From Lacrimispora amygdalina (lineage in GTDB: Bacteria > Bacillota > Clostridia > Lachnospirales > Lachnospiraceae), in contig NZ_QOHO01000003.1 of assembly GCF_003432035.1 (NCBI RefSeq), forward strand, positions 34,539 to 98,538: 64,000 nucleotides of DNA. The letters are read 5' to 3'. Positions within the stretch are counted from its first letter, which is position 1, and every line of letters begins with the position of its first letter. The position numbers were made by a program, and so were the translations under genes. A model generated the notes under the pieces. It did no database searches. It saw nothing but the letters and a program-made list of their open reading frames with translations, and had not been told where the DNA came from. Shown in pieces: positions 53,639-61,775 of the stretch.

Positions 53639-54274
53639 ATGGAACCAATGAACTATTTGGAGGAGCTTCTTACACGTTATCCGGTGTTAACCAGTGTGAA
53701 GGCTGAGATAAAAGAAGCGTATGAGATTCTGGAAAACTGTTATAAAAACGGAGGAAAGCTTTTGATTGCCGGAAACGGAGGAAGCTGTGCGGATGCAGAA
53801 CATATCGTGGGTGAGCTGATGAAAGGTTTTGTAAAACCCCGGAGTGTTTCCGGTGATTTTGCCCAAAAGCTTTTAAAGGCTGACCCGGTCCGTGGTAAGG
53901 AACTGGCAGATAAACTTCAGGGAGGGCTTCCGGCCATTGCTTTAACAGGTCACCCTGGACTTTCCACTGCCTATTTAAACGATGTGGACGGCAGTTTAAT
54001 CTATGCCCAGCAGACATACGGTTACGGAAAAGAGGGAGATGTTCTTCTTGGCATTTCCACATCTGGAAATTCTAAAAATATCATGTATGCCATGGCAGCA
54101 GCCAGAGCCATTGGCATGAAAACCATTGGCCTCACCGGTAAGGATGGCGGCCAGCTAAAGGAGACGGCAGATGTATCCATCGTGGTTCCAGAGAAGGAAA
54201 CTTATAAAATTCAGGAGCTTCATCTGCCTGTATATCATGCATTATGCCTGATGCTGGAGGAACGGTTTTTTTAA
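53639..54274 (+). CDS. gmhA: Sedoheptulose 7-phosphate isomerase
   Basis: About 211 aa. It converts sedoheptulose 7-phosphate to D-glycero-D-manno-heptose 7-phosphate, the first step of heptose synthesis. The SIS domain is clear: GGKLLIAGNGGSCADAEHIV, GELMKGFVKPR, YGKEGDVLLGISTSGNSKNI and GMKTIGLTGKDGGQLKE, with IQELHLPVYHALCLMLEERF at the end. ATG 53639 has AAGGAG about 11 bases upstream; 53648 is also possible. It follows gmhB by 5 bases and completes the pathway. Confidence 0.94.
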   Translation: MEPMNYLEELLTRYPVLTSVKAEIKEAYEILENCYKNGGKLLIAGNGGSCADAEHIVGELMKGFVKPRSVSGDFAQKLLKADPVRGKELADKLQGGLPAIALTGHPGLSTAYLNDVDGSLIYAQQTYGYGKEGDVLLGISTSGNSKNIMYAMAAARAIGMKTIGLTGKDGGQLKETADVSIVVPEKETYKIQELHLPVYHALCLMLEERFF

Positions 54275-54297
54275 TTTTACGAGAACAGGAGGAAAAG

Positions 54298-56130
54298 ATG
54301 GAAGAGAGACAATGGATGGGTAAGGAAGCTTTATGGAAGAACGAAGTCATTGCAGCTCTGCTTTTGGTTTCCTTTGCTTTTTTCATTAACAGAGGGATTA
54401 AAATAAAAGGTCTATATATGGATGATCTCTATCTTTGGTCCTGCTACGGTGAACAGACCTTCCGGCAGTTTGTATTTCCATTAGGGAGCACCCGGTTTCG
54501 TTTTGTTTATTATCTGGCAGCCTGGCTTGAGATGATGATTCTTGGAAGTCATACGGAATGGTTTGTGCCGTTTAATATTCTGCTGAACAGTTGTATTGCG
54601 TACACCATATACCGGTTCGGAAAGCGTCTTTCCCATCGGTGGCTTGTGGGATTTGGCTGTGGATTCTTATATCTTCTTTCCAGAATGTCCTACTATCAGA
54701 TCAGTCAGGTGTACGGCCTTATGGAAAGCATGGCTCTTTGGATGGCAATCGGAATTCTATACTTTCTGTATCGCTATTTATCTGGTGAAGAGCAGCCGGA
54801 CCGGTATATCCGGACAGCGGCGGGGCTGTATTTTTCCGTATGTTTTGTTCATGAGCGTTATATGGTTTTGCTTCCTTTGTTTTTCTTTGCATTCTTAATG
54901 AAAAAAGAGAAGAAGGTATCCTATTGGCTTGGTATAACCGGCGCTTTTCTGGCAGTTCAGTTCATACGTTTTCTCACCATCGGAAGCATATCTCCTGCCG
55001 GAACCGGAGGCACCACAGTAGCCGATACATTCAGCATATCCCAAAGCATTCAGTATGCCATCAGCCAGGTGCTTTATATATTCGGAATCAATGCAGGACC
55101 TGATTATTTAAGTGGTTTAAGCTGGAGCCAGTCTCCCTCCTGGGTGCGGGTTCTTATTATGCTCGCCAATTTTTCTCTTTTAATCATGATTGTCAGATTT
55201 TTATTTGTTTTATTTAGAGACAAGGAGAAATTAAAGGAACGTCTTCCGGTTATTGCATTATTCATTATTTTTATAGCACTGTGCATTGGATCATCAAGCG
55301 TTACCATACGTGTAGAAACCAGATGGATCTACGTTTCCATGACAGCTGCATGGCTGTTTGCCGCATATTTATGCGGGGAGGCAGTACCGCCGAAAGAGGG
55401 ACAGGCATATTCTGTCAGGCCTGTTTTATACTGCGGCCTGTTTGTGCTCTACGGACTCCTTATGCTTCCTGTTGAAAGTTTTTACAGGGGCAAGTACGAT
55501 AATCTTTACTACTGGTCTTCTCAGCTCCGTTATAATTCTCTCGCAGAAGAGACCTATGGAAAGTACGGAGATGATATATTCGGGAAAAAAATCTATATTA
55601 TCGGAAATACTTACAAAATGAGCGATTTTACAGCACGGACCTTTTTTAAGACCTTTGACAGCAAACGTCTGGCAGAAGGAACAGAAGTCACATTTATTGA
55701 TTCCATCAGAGATATTGGTCTTGTGCAGCCAAACATGCTGATCTTGCGGGAAGATCCCGCACATAATGCGTTTCAGGATGTAACTTCATTTGTAAAGGAT
55801 CTGAAATTCCAGCGGGTTTACGGCAGCTATGAAGATGGCTGGCTGGATGAAAATGCAAAGATCAGAATTATGGCTGGAAAAGAAGGGGTAATCAAACTGA
55901 AATTCTATTACCCGGGTGTGATAACCGGACTGGAACACATCACTGTTATGGCAGAAGGAAAAGAAAAAACGGTTGTTTCCATCAATTCCAGCACTGCATC
56001 TGCAGAGATTGATGTCCCACCATATAAAGTCTCAGAATTAACGTTTGAAAGTAACTTTTATTATCAGGCGGCAGCGGAGCAGCGAAGCGATAAGCATCTG
56101 GCTGTTGTTGCAGAAATTACAGCCGATTAA
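54298..56130 (+). CDS. Large multi-pass membrane protein, GT-C-like
   Basis: About 610 aa. The N-terminal 375 residues or so hold 10-11 TM helices and then a C-terminal extracytoplasmic domain of about 200 aa with beta-rich sequence (VIKLKFYYPGVITGLEHITV, VPPYKVSELTFESNFYYQAA). The first external loop has IKGLYMDDLYLWSCYGEQTF, with paired Asp residues where GT-C enzymes have the catalytic acid. No firm family is recognised. ACAGGAGGAAAAG precedes the ATG at 54298. Position between the heptose genes and a GtrB-like transferase suggests that it moves a sugar from a lipid donor to the glycan outside the cell. Confidence 0.7.
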   Translation: MEERQWMGKEALWKNEVIAALLLVSFAFFINRGIKIKGLYMDDLYLWSCYGEQTFRQFVFPLGSTRFRFVYYLAAWLEMMILGSHTEWFVPFNILLNSCIAYTIYRFGKRLSHRWLVGFGCGFLYLLSRMSYYQISQVYGLMESMALWMAIGILYFLYRYLSGEEQPDRYIRTAAGLYFSVCFVHERYMVLLPLFFFAFLMKKEKKVSYWLGITGAFLAVQFIRFLTIGSISPAGTGGTTVADTFSISQSIQYAISQVLYIFGINAGPDYLSGLSWSQSPSWVRVLIMLANFSLLIMIVRFLFVLFRDKEKLKERLPVIALFIIFIALCIGSSSVTIRVETRWIYVSMTAAWLFAAYLCGEAVPPKEGQAYSVRPVLYCGLFVLYGLLMLPVESFYRGKYDNLYYWSSQLRYNSLAEETYGKYGDDIFGKKIYIIGNTYKMSDFTARTFFKTFDSKRLAEGTEVTFIDSIRDIGLVQPNMLILREDPAHNAFQDVTSFVKDLKFQRVYGSYEDGWLDENAKIRIMAGKEGVIKLKFYYPGVITGLEHITVMAEGKEKTVVSINSSTASAEIDVPPYKVSELTFESNFYYQAAAEQRSDKHLAVVAEITAD

Positions 56131-56147
56131 GCGACAGAGGTGAATTG

Positions 56148-57524
56148 ATGAAACAAAAATATCTTTACTATACAGTCCCTGTTCTGGGAACGATTTTCTG
56201 CCTCTGGTACATCTTTGCGGCAACCTGTGACGGAATCTACTCAGACTATGTACGTCTGGTAAACAGCTATCTTCCCAATGTGTTTAACCCGGGACTGTTT
56301 TTCGTGCCGGATATTCTGACACGGATTCCCATCAACTATCTGGCAAGAATCATCAATGTAACCTTATTTGATTACAATGTCATGTTTGACCGCGTACTGG
56401 GTGTGCTGGCACTGGGACTTTCCGGTGCCGCCATAACTGCTTACTGCGTACGTAAGAAGCTTCCTTATGGCTGGTTTCTGGCACTGATGGCAGTATTTTT
56501 CAGCCTGAATAAATGGGAGATGCTAAACAATGGAAGCGGATTTGCACATTTTCTTTCATTTGCGCTTTTTTACTGGCATTATGAAGTTCTGGACCGGGTA
56601 TGGAGCGGCAGAGATAGCTTTCGTGACCGGATCAGCCTGATTGTAATTCCGTTTCTCACAACCCTTCTTGTGGCAGGACCATATTGTGCCATCTATACTG
56701 TGACAGTGCTTCTGGCCTGTATCATGATGTTTCTGCTTAAAAGGAGTAAACTGGGACTTCGGCCGGTTATTTACGGACTTTGCACCCTTGTTCCGTTCCT
56801 TTTATATCTATGGAGCAATCACTATGCAGTAGAAGATCACGCTGCGCCTGCGACTGTCTCACTTATCACCCAGCTTATGGATACCCCCGGATTTTTCGTC
56901 CGATTTTTTATAAAATCATTTTCTTCCATGGTAATCGAAGGAGAGAGGGCGGAAGAGATCTTTCGCACAAATGGTCCGTTTCTGGCTATGGGACTTCTGG
57001 TAATCGCTCTTTATGCACTTGCACTTTGGTACAACTGGTATTACCGTCTTTATGAGGAAACCATTCTTCCGGTTATTTTAATTATGTCAGGAGGTTTGAA
57101 TCATGTGCTTATCGTGTTGTCCAGATGGATCTTTCTTATGGATAACTACGGTCTCAGTTCCAGATATGCCCTGCAGTTTCAGACCGGTATACTTGGAATT
57201 ATTCTTACCTTTGCACTGCTTTTAAGACAGCGGAGATACCGGATTGGTTCTGGTGTGAAGCTTGCAGCGGGAATTACCTGTTTTGTTTTTCTGGCAGGTA
57301 ACTGTTATACCACTTATACTGAAATAAAAAAAGCACCTTACCGGAAGGCTGCTTACGAACAGAGAGCAGAACTGTCCCTTAGATTTGAGCAGGTGACAGA
57401 CGAAGAACTTCGTGCCAATTTCGAATACCGGCTTAGTCGTGAGGACAGCGGACAGAAAGTGAGAAGTGCACTGACTATATTAAAAGAAAATGGTTACAGT
57501 GTATTTCGAGAGGGTAACCAGTAG
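56148..57524 (+). CDS. Multi-pass membrane protein, GT-C/Gtr-like
   Basis: About 458 aa with 10-11 TM helices. The first external loop has CDGIYSDYVRLVNSYLPNVF, with Asp residues in the place typical of GT-C enzymes, and FVPDILTRIPINYLARIINV follows. No catalytic family can be named from sequence alone. I chose ATG 56148 with AGAGGTG upstream rather than the adjoining TTG 56145. It follows the other membrane protein by 17 bases and the GtrB-like gene follows by 15, so the three may form one side-chain transfer unit. Confidence 0.7.
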   Translation: MKQKYLYYTVPVLGTIFCLWYIFAATCDGIYSDYVRLVNSYLPNVFNPGLFFVPDILTRIPINYLARIINVTLFDYNVMFDRVLGVLALGLSGAAITAYCVRKKLPYGWFLALMAVFFSLNKWEMLNNGSGFAHFLSFALFYWHYEVLDRVWSGRDSFRDRISLIVIPFLTTLLVAGPYCAIYTVTVLLACIMMFLLKRSKLGLRPVIYGLCTLVPFLLYLWSNHYAVEDHAAPATVSLITQLMDTPGFFVRFFIKSFSSMVIEGERAEEIFRTNGPFLAMGLLVIALYALALWYNWYYRLYEETILPVILIMSGGLNHVLIVLSRWIFLMDNYGLSSRYALQFQTGILGIILTFALLLRQRRYRIGSGVKLAAGITCFVFLAGNCYTTYTEIKKAPYRKAAYEQRAELSLRFEQVTDEELRANFEYRLSREDSGQKVRSALTILKENGYSVFREGNQ

Positions 57525-57539
57525 CTAAGGAGTAAATTT

Positions 57540-58472
57540 ATGAAAAAGACATTATCGGTGGTTGTATCATGCTACAATGAAGAACTGGCTCTTGACCGGT
57601 TCTATGAGGAAACTGCCAGCATTTTAAAAAAACTAAACTGGAAGTATGAGCTTATCTTTGTAAATGACGGAAGTCAGGATCAGACACTTTCCGTACTTAC
57701 CCGTCTGTCCGAGTCAGATGACCGGGTAAAAGTTATAAGCTTTTCCAGAAACTTCGGTCATGAAGCAGCCATGATTGCCGGATTAGATTACAGTCAGGGT
57801 GACGGAATTGTGTGTATGGATGCAGATTTGCAGCACCCACCGGAATATTTGACTGAGATTGTTAAAAAGCTGGAAGAAGGTTACGATGTGATTAACATGG
57901 TTCGTACCAGAAATGAATCCGCAGGCTGGTTTAAAAATTTTGCTTCCTCCGCATTCTACCGACTGATCAATGTACTTTCTGATGTGAAATTCGAGCCAAA
58001 CGCCTCTGATTTTTTTGCGGTATCAGGAAAAGCGGCAAAGGTGCTTAAAGAGAATTACAGAGAAAAAGTCCGCTTTCTGAGAGGATACGTACAAAACATC
58101 GGATATCCCAGAACTACGATTGAATATGAAGCCAGAACCCGGGTTGCAGGAGAAAGTAAATACAGTATTAAGAAATTAATTGCTTTTTCTGTGAATACCA
58201 TTATGTGTTTTTCTAATCTCCCTCTGAAGCTTGGGATTTATGCCGGCTGCGGGGCCGGTATTCTTGGAATTGTCATGATGATTTATACCATATGGAGCTG
58301 GGCAAGAGTGGGAACGCCAAGCGGGTATGCCACGATTATTGTTCTGATGTGCTTTATGTTTGCAGTTTTATTTTTGATTGTTGGAATTATTGGAAATTAT
58401 ATTGCGATTCTGTTTGCGGAACTGAAGGACAGGCCGATTTATATTGTTGAGGAGACCAAAAACATTCATTGA
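57540..58472 (+). CDS. GtrB-like polyprenyl-phosphate glycosyltransferase
   Basis: 310 aa. The GT2 domain has TLSVVVSCYNEELALDRFYE, FVNDGSQDQTLSVL, FSRNFGHEAAMIAGLDYSQG and VCMDADLQHPPEYL, then the acceptor-side RTRVAGESKYSIKKL. Two TM helices lie at about 235-258 and 272-295, as in GtrB and ArnC. It would load a sugar onto undecaprenyl phosphate. AAGGAG precedes the ATG. It is the last gene of the operon and is followed by a bidirectional terminator. No separate GtrA-type flippase gene is seen. Confidence 0.9.
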   Translation: MKKTLSVVVSCYNEELALDRFYEETASILKKLNWKYELIFVNDGSQDQTLSVLTRLSESDDRVKVISFSRNFGHEAAMIAGLDYSQGDGIVCMDADLQHPPEYLTEIVKKLEEGYDVINMVRTRNESAGWFKNFASSAFYRLINVLSDVKFEPNASDFFAVSGKAAKVLKENYREKVRFLRGYVQNIGYPRTTIEYEARTRVAGESKYSIKKLIAFSVNTIMCFSNLPLKLGIYAGCGAGILGIVMMIYTIWSWARVGTPSGYATIIVLMCFMFAVLFLIVGIIGNYIAILFAELKDRPIYIVEETKNIH

Positions 58473-58554
58473 TTCCTTTTTCCGGGAATGGTAAGGAGCG
58501 GTACCTGAATTATAAGTTACAAATTAATTGAGTAAGAATAAAATCAAAAATATG

Positions 58555-58586
58555 AAAGGCCTGGGAGTTCATTCCCAGGCCTTTTT
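58555..58586. terminator. Bidirectional terminator between convergent operons
   Basis: AAAGGCCTGGGA (58555-58566) and TCCCAGGCCTTT (58573-58584) form a perfect 12-bp stem with a 6-base loop. The plus strand has T to 58586; the minus strand reads into TTTCATATTTTTGATTTT. Confidence 0.88.
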
Positions 58587-58599
58587 CTTATACAGTTAT

Positions 58600-60429
58600 T
58601 TAATGAATTCCAGGTCCGATCTCCCTGCCCGGTGCAGTTTCGCTTACTGTTCCCGAATTGCCGGAATTTGTATTGCCTGTTCCATTGGAATTATTCTGTG
58701 GAGTTGTTGTACCAGGTGCGGCAGGTTGTGTTTCGCCAGTCGTTTCCTGAGTTGTTTCAGCAGGAGTCAATGTGCAGACACCGTCTGCATTTGCCGTATA
58801 GGAAACACCGTCTGCTGTAAAGGTTTCTGATACTTTCATCTTACCATCAGAAGGATTTAAGTAATACTGCTTGCCATTAACCGTTATCATACCGGATGCC
58901 ATAGCACCGCTTTCTCCGAAATAATACCAGCTGCCGTCAACCTGTCGCCAGCCAACGGTCATCTTACCTGAAGAATTGCTCAAGTAATATTTAGCACCCC
59001 GGTCATCCAGCCATCCGGAATGCATCTTACCATCGCCTGCCAGGTAATACCAACTGCCGTCGGCATTAACCCAACCTGTGCTCATAGTGCCGTTGGTGTT
59101 AAAATAATACCAGCTGTTATCCAGCTGCTTCCATCCGGTAGACGCACTGCCGTCATCAGCCATGTAATATTTAGACATTCCATCTGTATGCCACCCTGTT
59201 ACCATGGTGCCGTCATTATTTAAATAATAGCGTTTGTTATTTAGATCAATCCACCCAGTTGCCATAACGCCGCTATCCTGTAAATAATACCGCTTCCCGT
59301 TTAAATCCATCCACCCGGTCTTCATCTGACCGTTGGTATCACTCATATAGTAATGCTGTCCGTTTAAATCAACCCAGCCCGTAGCCATGGTACCGTCAGA
59401 ATTCAAGTAATATTTTGCACCATTATCCAAAAGCCATCCGGTATTCATGGAGCCGCCTGCATTGAAGAAGTACCATTTGTCGGAAAGCTGTTTCCAACCG
59501 GTAAACATACGTCCGTTGGTATCATCAAGATAGTAACGCTGCCCGTCTTTATCAAACCATCCGGTAGAAGCCTGCCCCTCATTGTTCATATAGAACCAGC
59601 CTGTTCCGTCGTTGATCCAGGTGTTCTTCTGCATGGCGTAGTTCTGATAATAGTATGTCTTGTCTCCGATTTTTCTCCAAAGATTGCCTGGCAGCTTTGG
59701 AGTCAGATCCTGATACAGAAAATCAATATCCACATTCCCGTTAATGCCCTGTATCTGTCCGGTGCTGGTAACCTGCCACATAACCGGGTTCTGGTATGTA
59801 TGCTTTGCTTCATAACGGGCAACCCAAATATCATATTTCATCTGAGATAAATCAATCTTATTTGCCAGCCAGTAATCATTAGCATAAACAAGGGGATGAT
59901 ACCCGGCTTCTCTAATGCGGTCACAGAACGCGTTGATGATCTGGCTTACCTGATAGGGCGGGAGAGTTCCCAGTGTGGAACTGTCCTCAGCATCAAATGC
60001 AATTGGAAAAGAAATGGGATAGTCCTTGACAAGATCCAGAACAAAGTCCGCCTCTGCTCTTGCCATATCCGTAGTGGTAGCCAGGGAATAGATATAGGCG
60101 CCTACCTTCAGCCCTGCTGCTGTGGCACCCTGTACATTTGTATGAAAATTAGGGTCAATTACACCTTTAGAGCGGGTTCCAAGCATTACGAAACTGACAT
60201 CATTGGCGGCAACTGCGGTCCAGTCCACATTCCCCTGCCAGCGGGAAACATCAATTCCTCTGGCGATTGCTTCTTTTATGACGGTACCGTCTTTTAACTG
60301 ATAATAACCATTTACCCGTTCATAGGGCGCTGCCTGAGTGTTCATAACCGGGTAAAAGCCCGCCGACATGCCGATGAAAGCGCTGAGTGCAGCAGTGGCA
60401 AAGCGCATACTGATTTTCGTGTATCTCAA
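58600..60429 (-). CDS. GH25 lysozyme with choline-binding repeats
   Basis: 609 aa. A signal peptide covers about 1-33. The GH25 catalytic domain covers about 55-250: ARGIDVSRWQGNVDW (Asp60), then SFPIAFDAEDSSTL (Asp146 and Glu148, the DxE pair), and DIWVARYEAKHTYQNPVMWQ. About 14 CW-type repeats of about 20 aa follow (GWVDLNGQHYYMSDTNGQMK and so on), then a Thr/Asn/Gly tail. It would cut the glycan backbone of peptidoglycan and hold on to wall choline. The start is TTG, with AAGGAGG 8 bases upstream; ATG 60408 is an alternative. It lies 130 bases after the next choline-binding gene, separated by a terminator. Confidence 0.95.
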   Translation of the reverse strand: MRYTKISMRFATAALSAFIGMSAGFYPVMNTQAAPYERVNGYYQLKDGTVIKEAIARGIDVSRWQGNVDWTAVAANDVSFVMLGTRSKGVIDPNFHTNVQGATAAGLKVGAYIYSLATTTDMARAEADFVLDLVKDYPISFPIAFDAEDSSTLGTLPPYQVSQIINAFCDRIREAGYHPLVYANDYWLANKIDLSQMKYDIWVARYEAKHTYQNPVMWQVTSTGQIQGINGNVDIDFLYQDLTPKLPGNLWRKIGDKTYYYQNYAMQKNTWINDGTGWFYMNNEGQASTGWFDKDGQRYYLDDTNGRMFTGWKQLSDKWYFFNAGGSMNTGWLLDNGAKYYLNSDGTMATGWVDLNGQHYYMSDTNGQMKTGWMDLNGKRYYLQDSGVMATGWIDLNNKRYYLNNDGTMVTGWHTDGMSKYYMADDGSASTGWKQLDNSWYYFNTNGTMSTGWVNADGSWYYLAGDGKMHSGWLDDRGAKYYLSNSSGKMTVGWRQVDGSWYYFGESGAMASGMITVNGKQYYLNPSDGKMKVSETFTADGVSYTANADGVCTLTPAETTQETTGETQPAAPGTTTPQNNSNGTGNTNSGNSGTVSETAPGREIGPGIH

Positions 60430-60493
60430 AGTGATATCCTCCTTTGTTCCTTAAGTATTATTAGAGAAAAATGTTTCTATGTACACAAGAAGA

Positions 60494-60540
60494 CGAAAAA
60501 ATAAGTGCGGGCATCTGCGGAAAGGTGCAGATACCCACAC
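60494..60540 (-). terminator. Terminator of the choline-binding-protein gene
   Basis: On the plus strand, GTGCGGGCATCTGC (60505-60518) and GCAGATACCCACAC (60527-60540) form a 14-bp stem with two G-U pairs; the minus strand continues with TTATTTTTTCG (60504-60494). Confidence 0.82.
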
Positions 60541-60559
60541 AGAAAAATCCGGTCAATGA

Positions 60560-61657
60560 TCAACCTGGTCCATTGGTTAATCCAGGTGCTAACTGATATG
60601 TACCGCTTCCGGATGGATTCGTGGTTCCGCCCGGTGTGTCGTTGGTTTGACTGGTGGGAGGGCTGCTTAAATTATTCGCTCCTGTAGATGATCCGCCCGG
60701 TCCTCCGGAATTGGTTGTAGAGGTGCCTCCAGGGGCGGTTGTGTTGCTGTTGCTGCCCGTGCCTCCGGGAGCATTGCTGCCTGTCGTTCCCGCCGGCGTT
60801 CCGGAAGAGCCGTTCTGATACGCCCCATTGGAACCGAAGCTATAGCTTTTACCATCAATGGTGAGTGTGGTATTTGCTGCCATCTTGCCAGTTGACGGAT
60901 CAAGATAATAGTAAACGCCTGAAAGCTGAATCCACCCGGTAGTCATATGTCCGGAATCGCTGAAATAGTAATAGGAACCTTCAATCTGTTTCCAGCCATG
61001 AGCCATCTTTCCATTGCTGGTATCCATATAGTACTTGTTGGTGCCGTCACTGAGCCAGCCTGTCATCATCTTACCTAATACTGACTTGGAATCAGCATTC
61101 AGATAGTAATAGGCATTGTCAATCTGTTTCCAGCCGGTGACCATCTTACCGTCAGAACCGAAATAGAACCAGTCGTTGCCAACCTTTCCCCAGCCAAGGG
61201 TACAGGTGCCGTCTTCTTTAAAATAGAACCAGCCGTTGTCCATCTCTCTCCAGCCGGTAGCCATAGCGCCGTCACCTTTCATATAGTAGTAACTGCTGCC
61301 AATCTTTAACCAGCCCTTTACGAGAACTCCGGTATCGTCCATCAGATAATAATATTTTCCGCCGTCCTTGATCCACTTGGTAGCCATGGAACCATTAGAA
61401 TGGAAATAATACCAGTTTCCATTGATCTGCTTCCATCCGGTAGCCATGATACCGGTAGTTAAATCAAGATAATAAAACGTACCGTCAGATGTCTTAACCC
61501 AGCCTTTATGAACAGATCCGTCCCCATCTAAATATTTCCAATGAGAACCTTCCTGCACCCATCCCGTTGCGGCCCAGGCTGTATTAGCCGGTATTAAAGC
61601 TGCGGTCCCTACAAGTCCTGCAAGCAGCAGAGCCGCTGTTTTCTTTCCGTATCTCAT
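60560..61657 (-). CDS. Choline-binding repeat protein without a catalytic domain
   Basis: 365 aa. A signal peptide covers 1-29 (LLLAGLVGTAALIPANTAWA). About 11 CW-type repeats fill 30-270 (GWKQINGNWYYFHSNGSMAT and relatives; some diverge, as in KWIKDGGKYYYLMDDTGVLV). The remaining 95 residues are a Gly/Thr/Ser/Pro/Asn-rich tail with no sorting motif. There is no enzyme domain, so it may be a wall adhesin or scaffold. GGAGG precedes the ATG. TATAAT lies upstream on the minus strand near 61705-61715. Confidence 0.92.
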   Translation of the reverse strand: MRYGKKTAALLLAGLVGTAALIPANTAWAATGWVQEGSHWKYLDGDGSVHKGWVKTSDGTFYYLDLTTGIMATGWKQINGNWYYFHSNGSMATKWIKDGGKYYYLMDDTGVLVKGWLKIGSSYYYMKGDGAMATGWREMDNGWFYFKEDGTCTLGWGKVGNDWFYFGSDGKMVTGWKQIDNAYYYLNADSKSVLGKMMTGWLSDGTNKYYMDTSNGKMAHGWKQIEGSYYYFSDSGHMTTGWIQLSGVYYYLDPSTGKMAANTTLTIDGKSYSFGSNGAYQNGSSGTPAGTTGSNAPGGTGSNSNTTAPGGTSTTNSGGPGGSSTGANNLSSPPTSQTNDTPGGTTNPSGSGTYQLAPGLTNGPG

Positions 61658-61775
61658 ACCGTTTACTTCCTCCTGTTTTAGCCATTTCTATATTGCACAT
61701 AGAGACATTATAACATAGTGCTATTCATAATACCTAAACATTTTATTACGATTTGCAGACAAATTTCCAAAAATG

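Noticed and set aside
58800..61600. Regularly spaced similar segments that resemble a CRISPR array or DNA repeat
   Set aside because: They are the diverged CW-repeat codons of two choline-binding genes; the frame stays open and the units vary in sequence.
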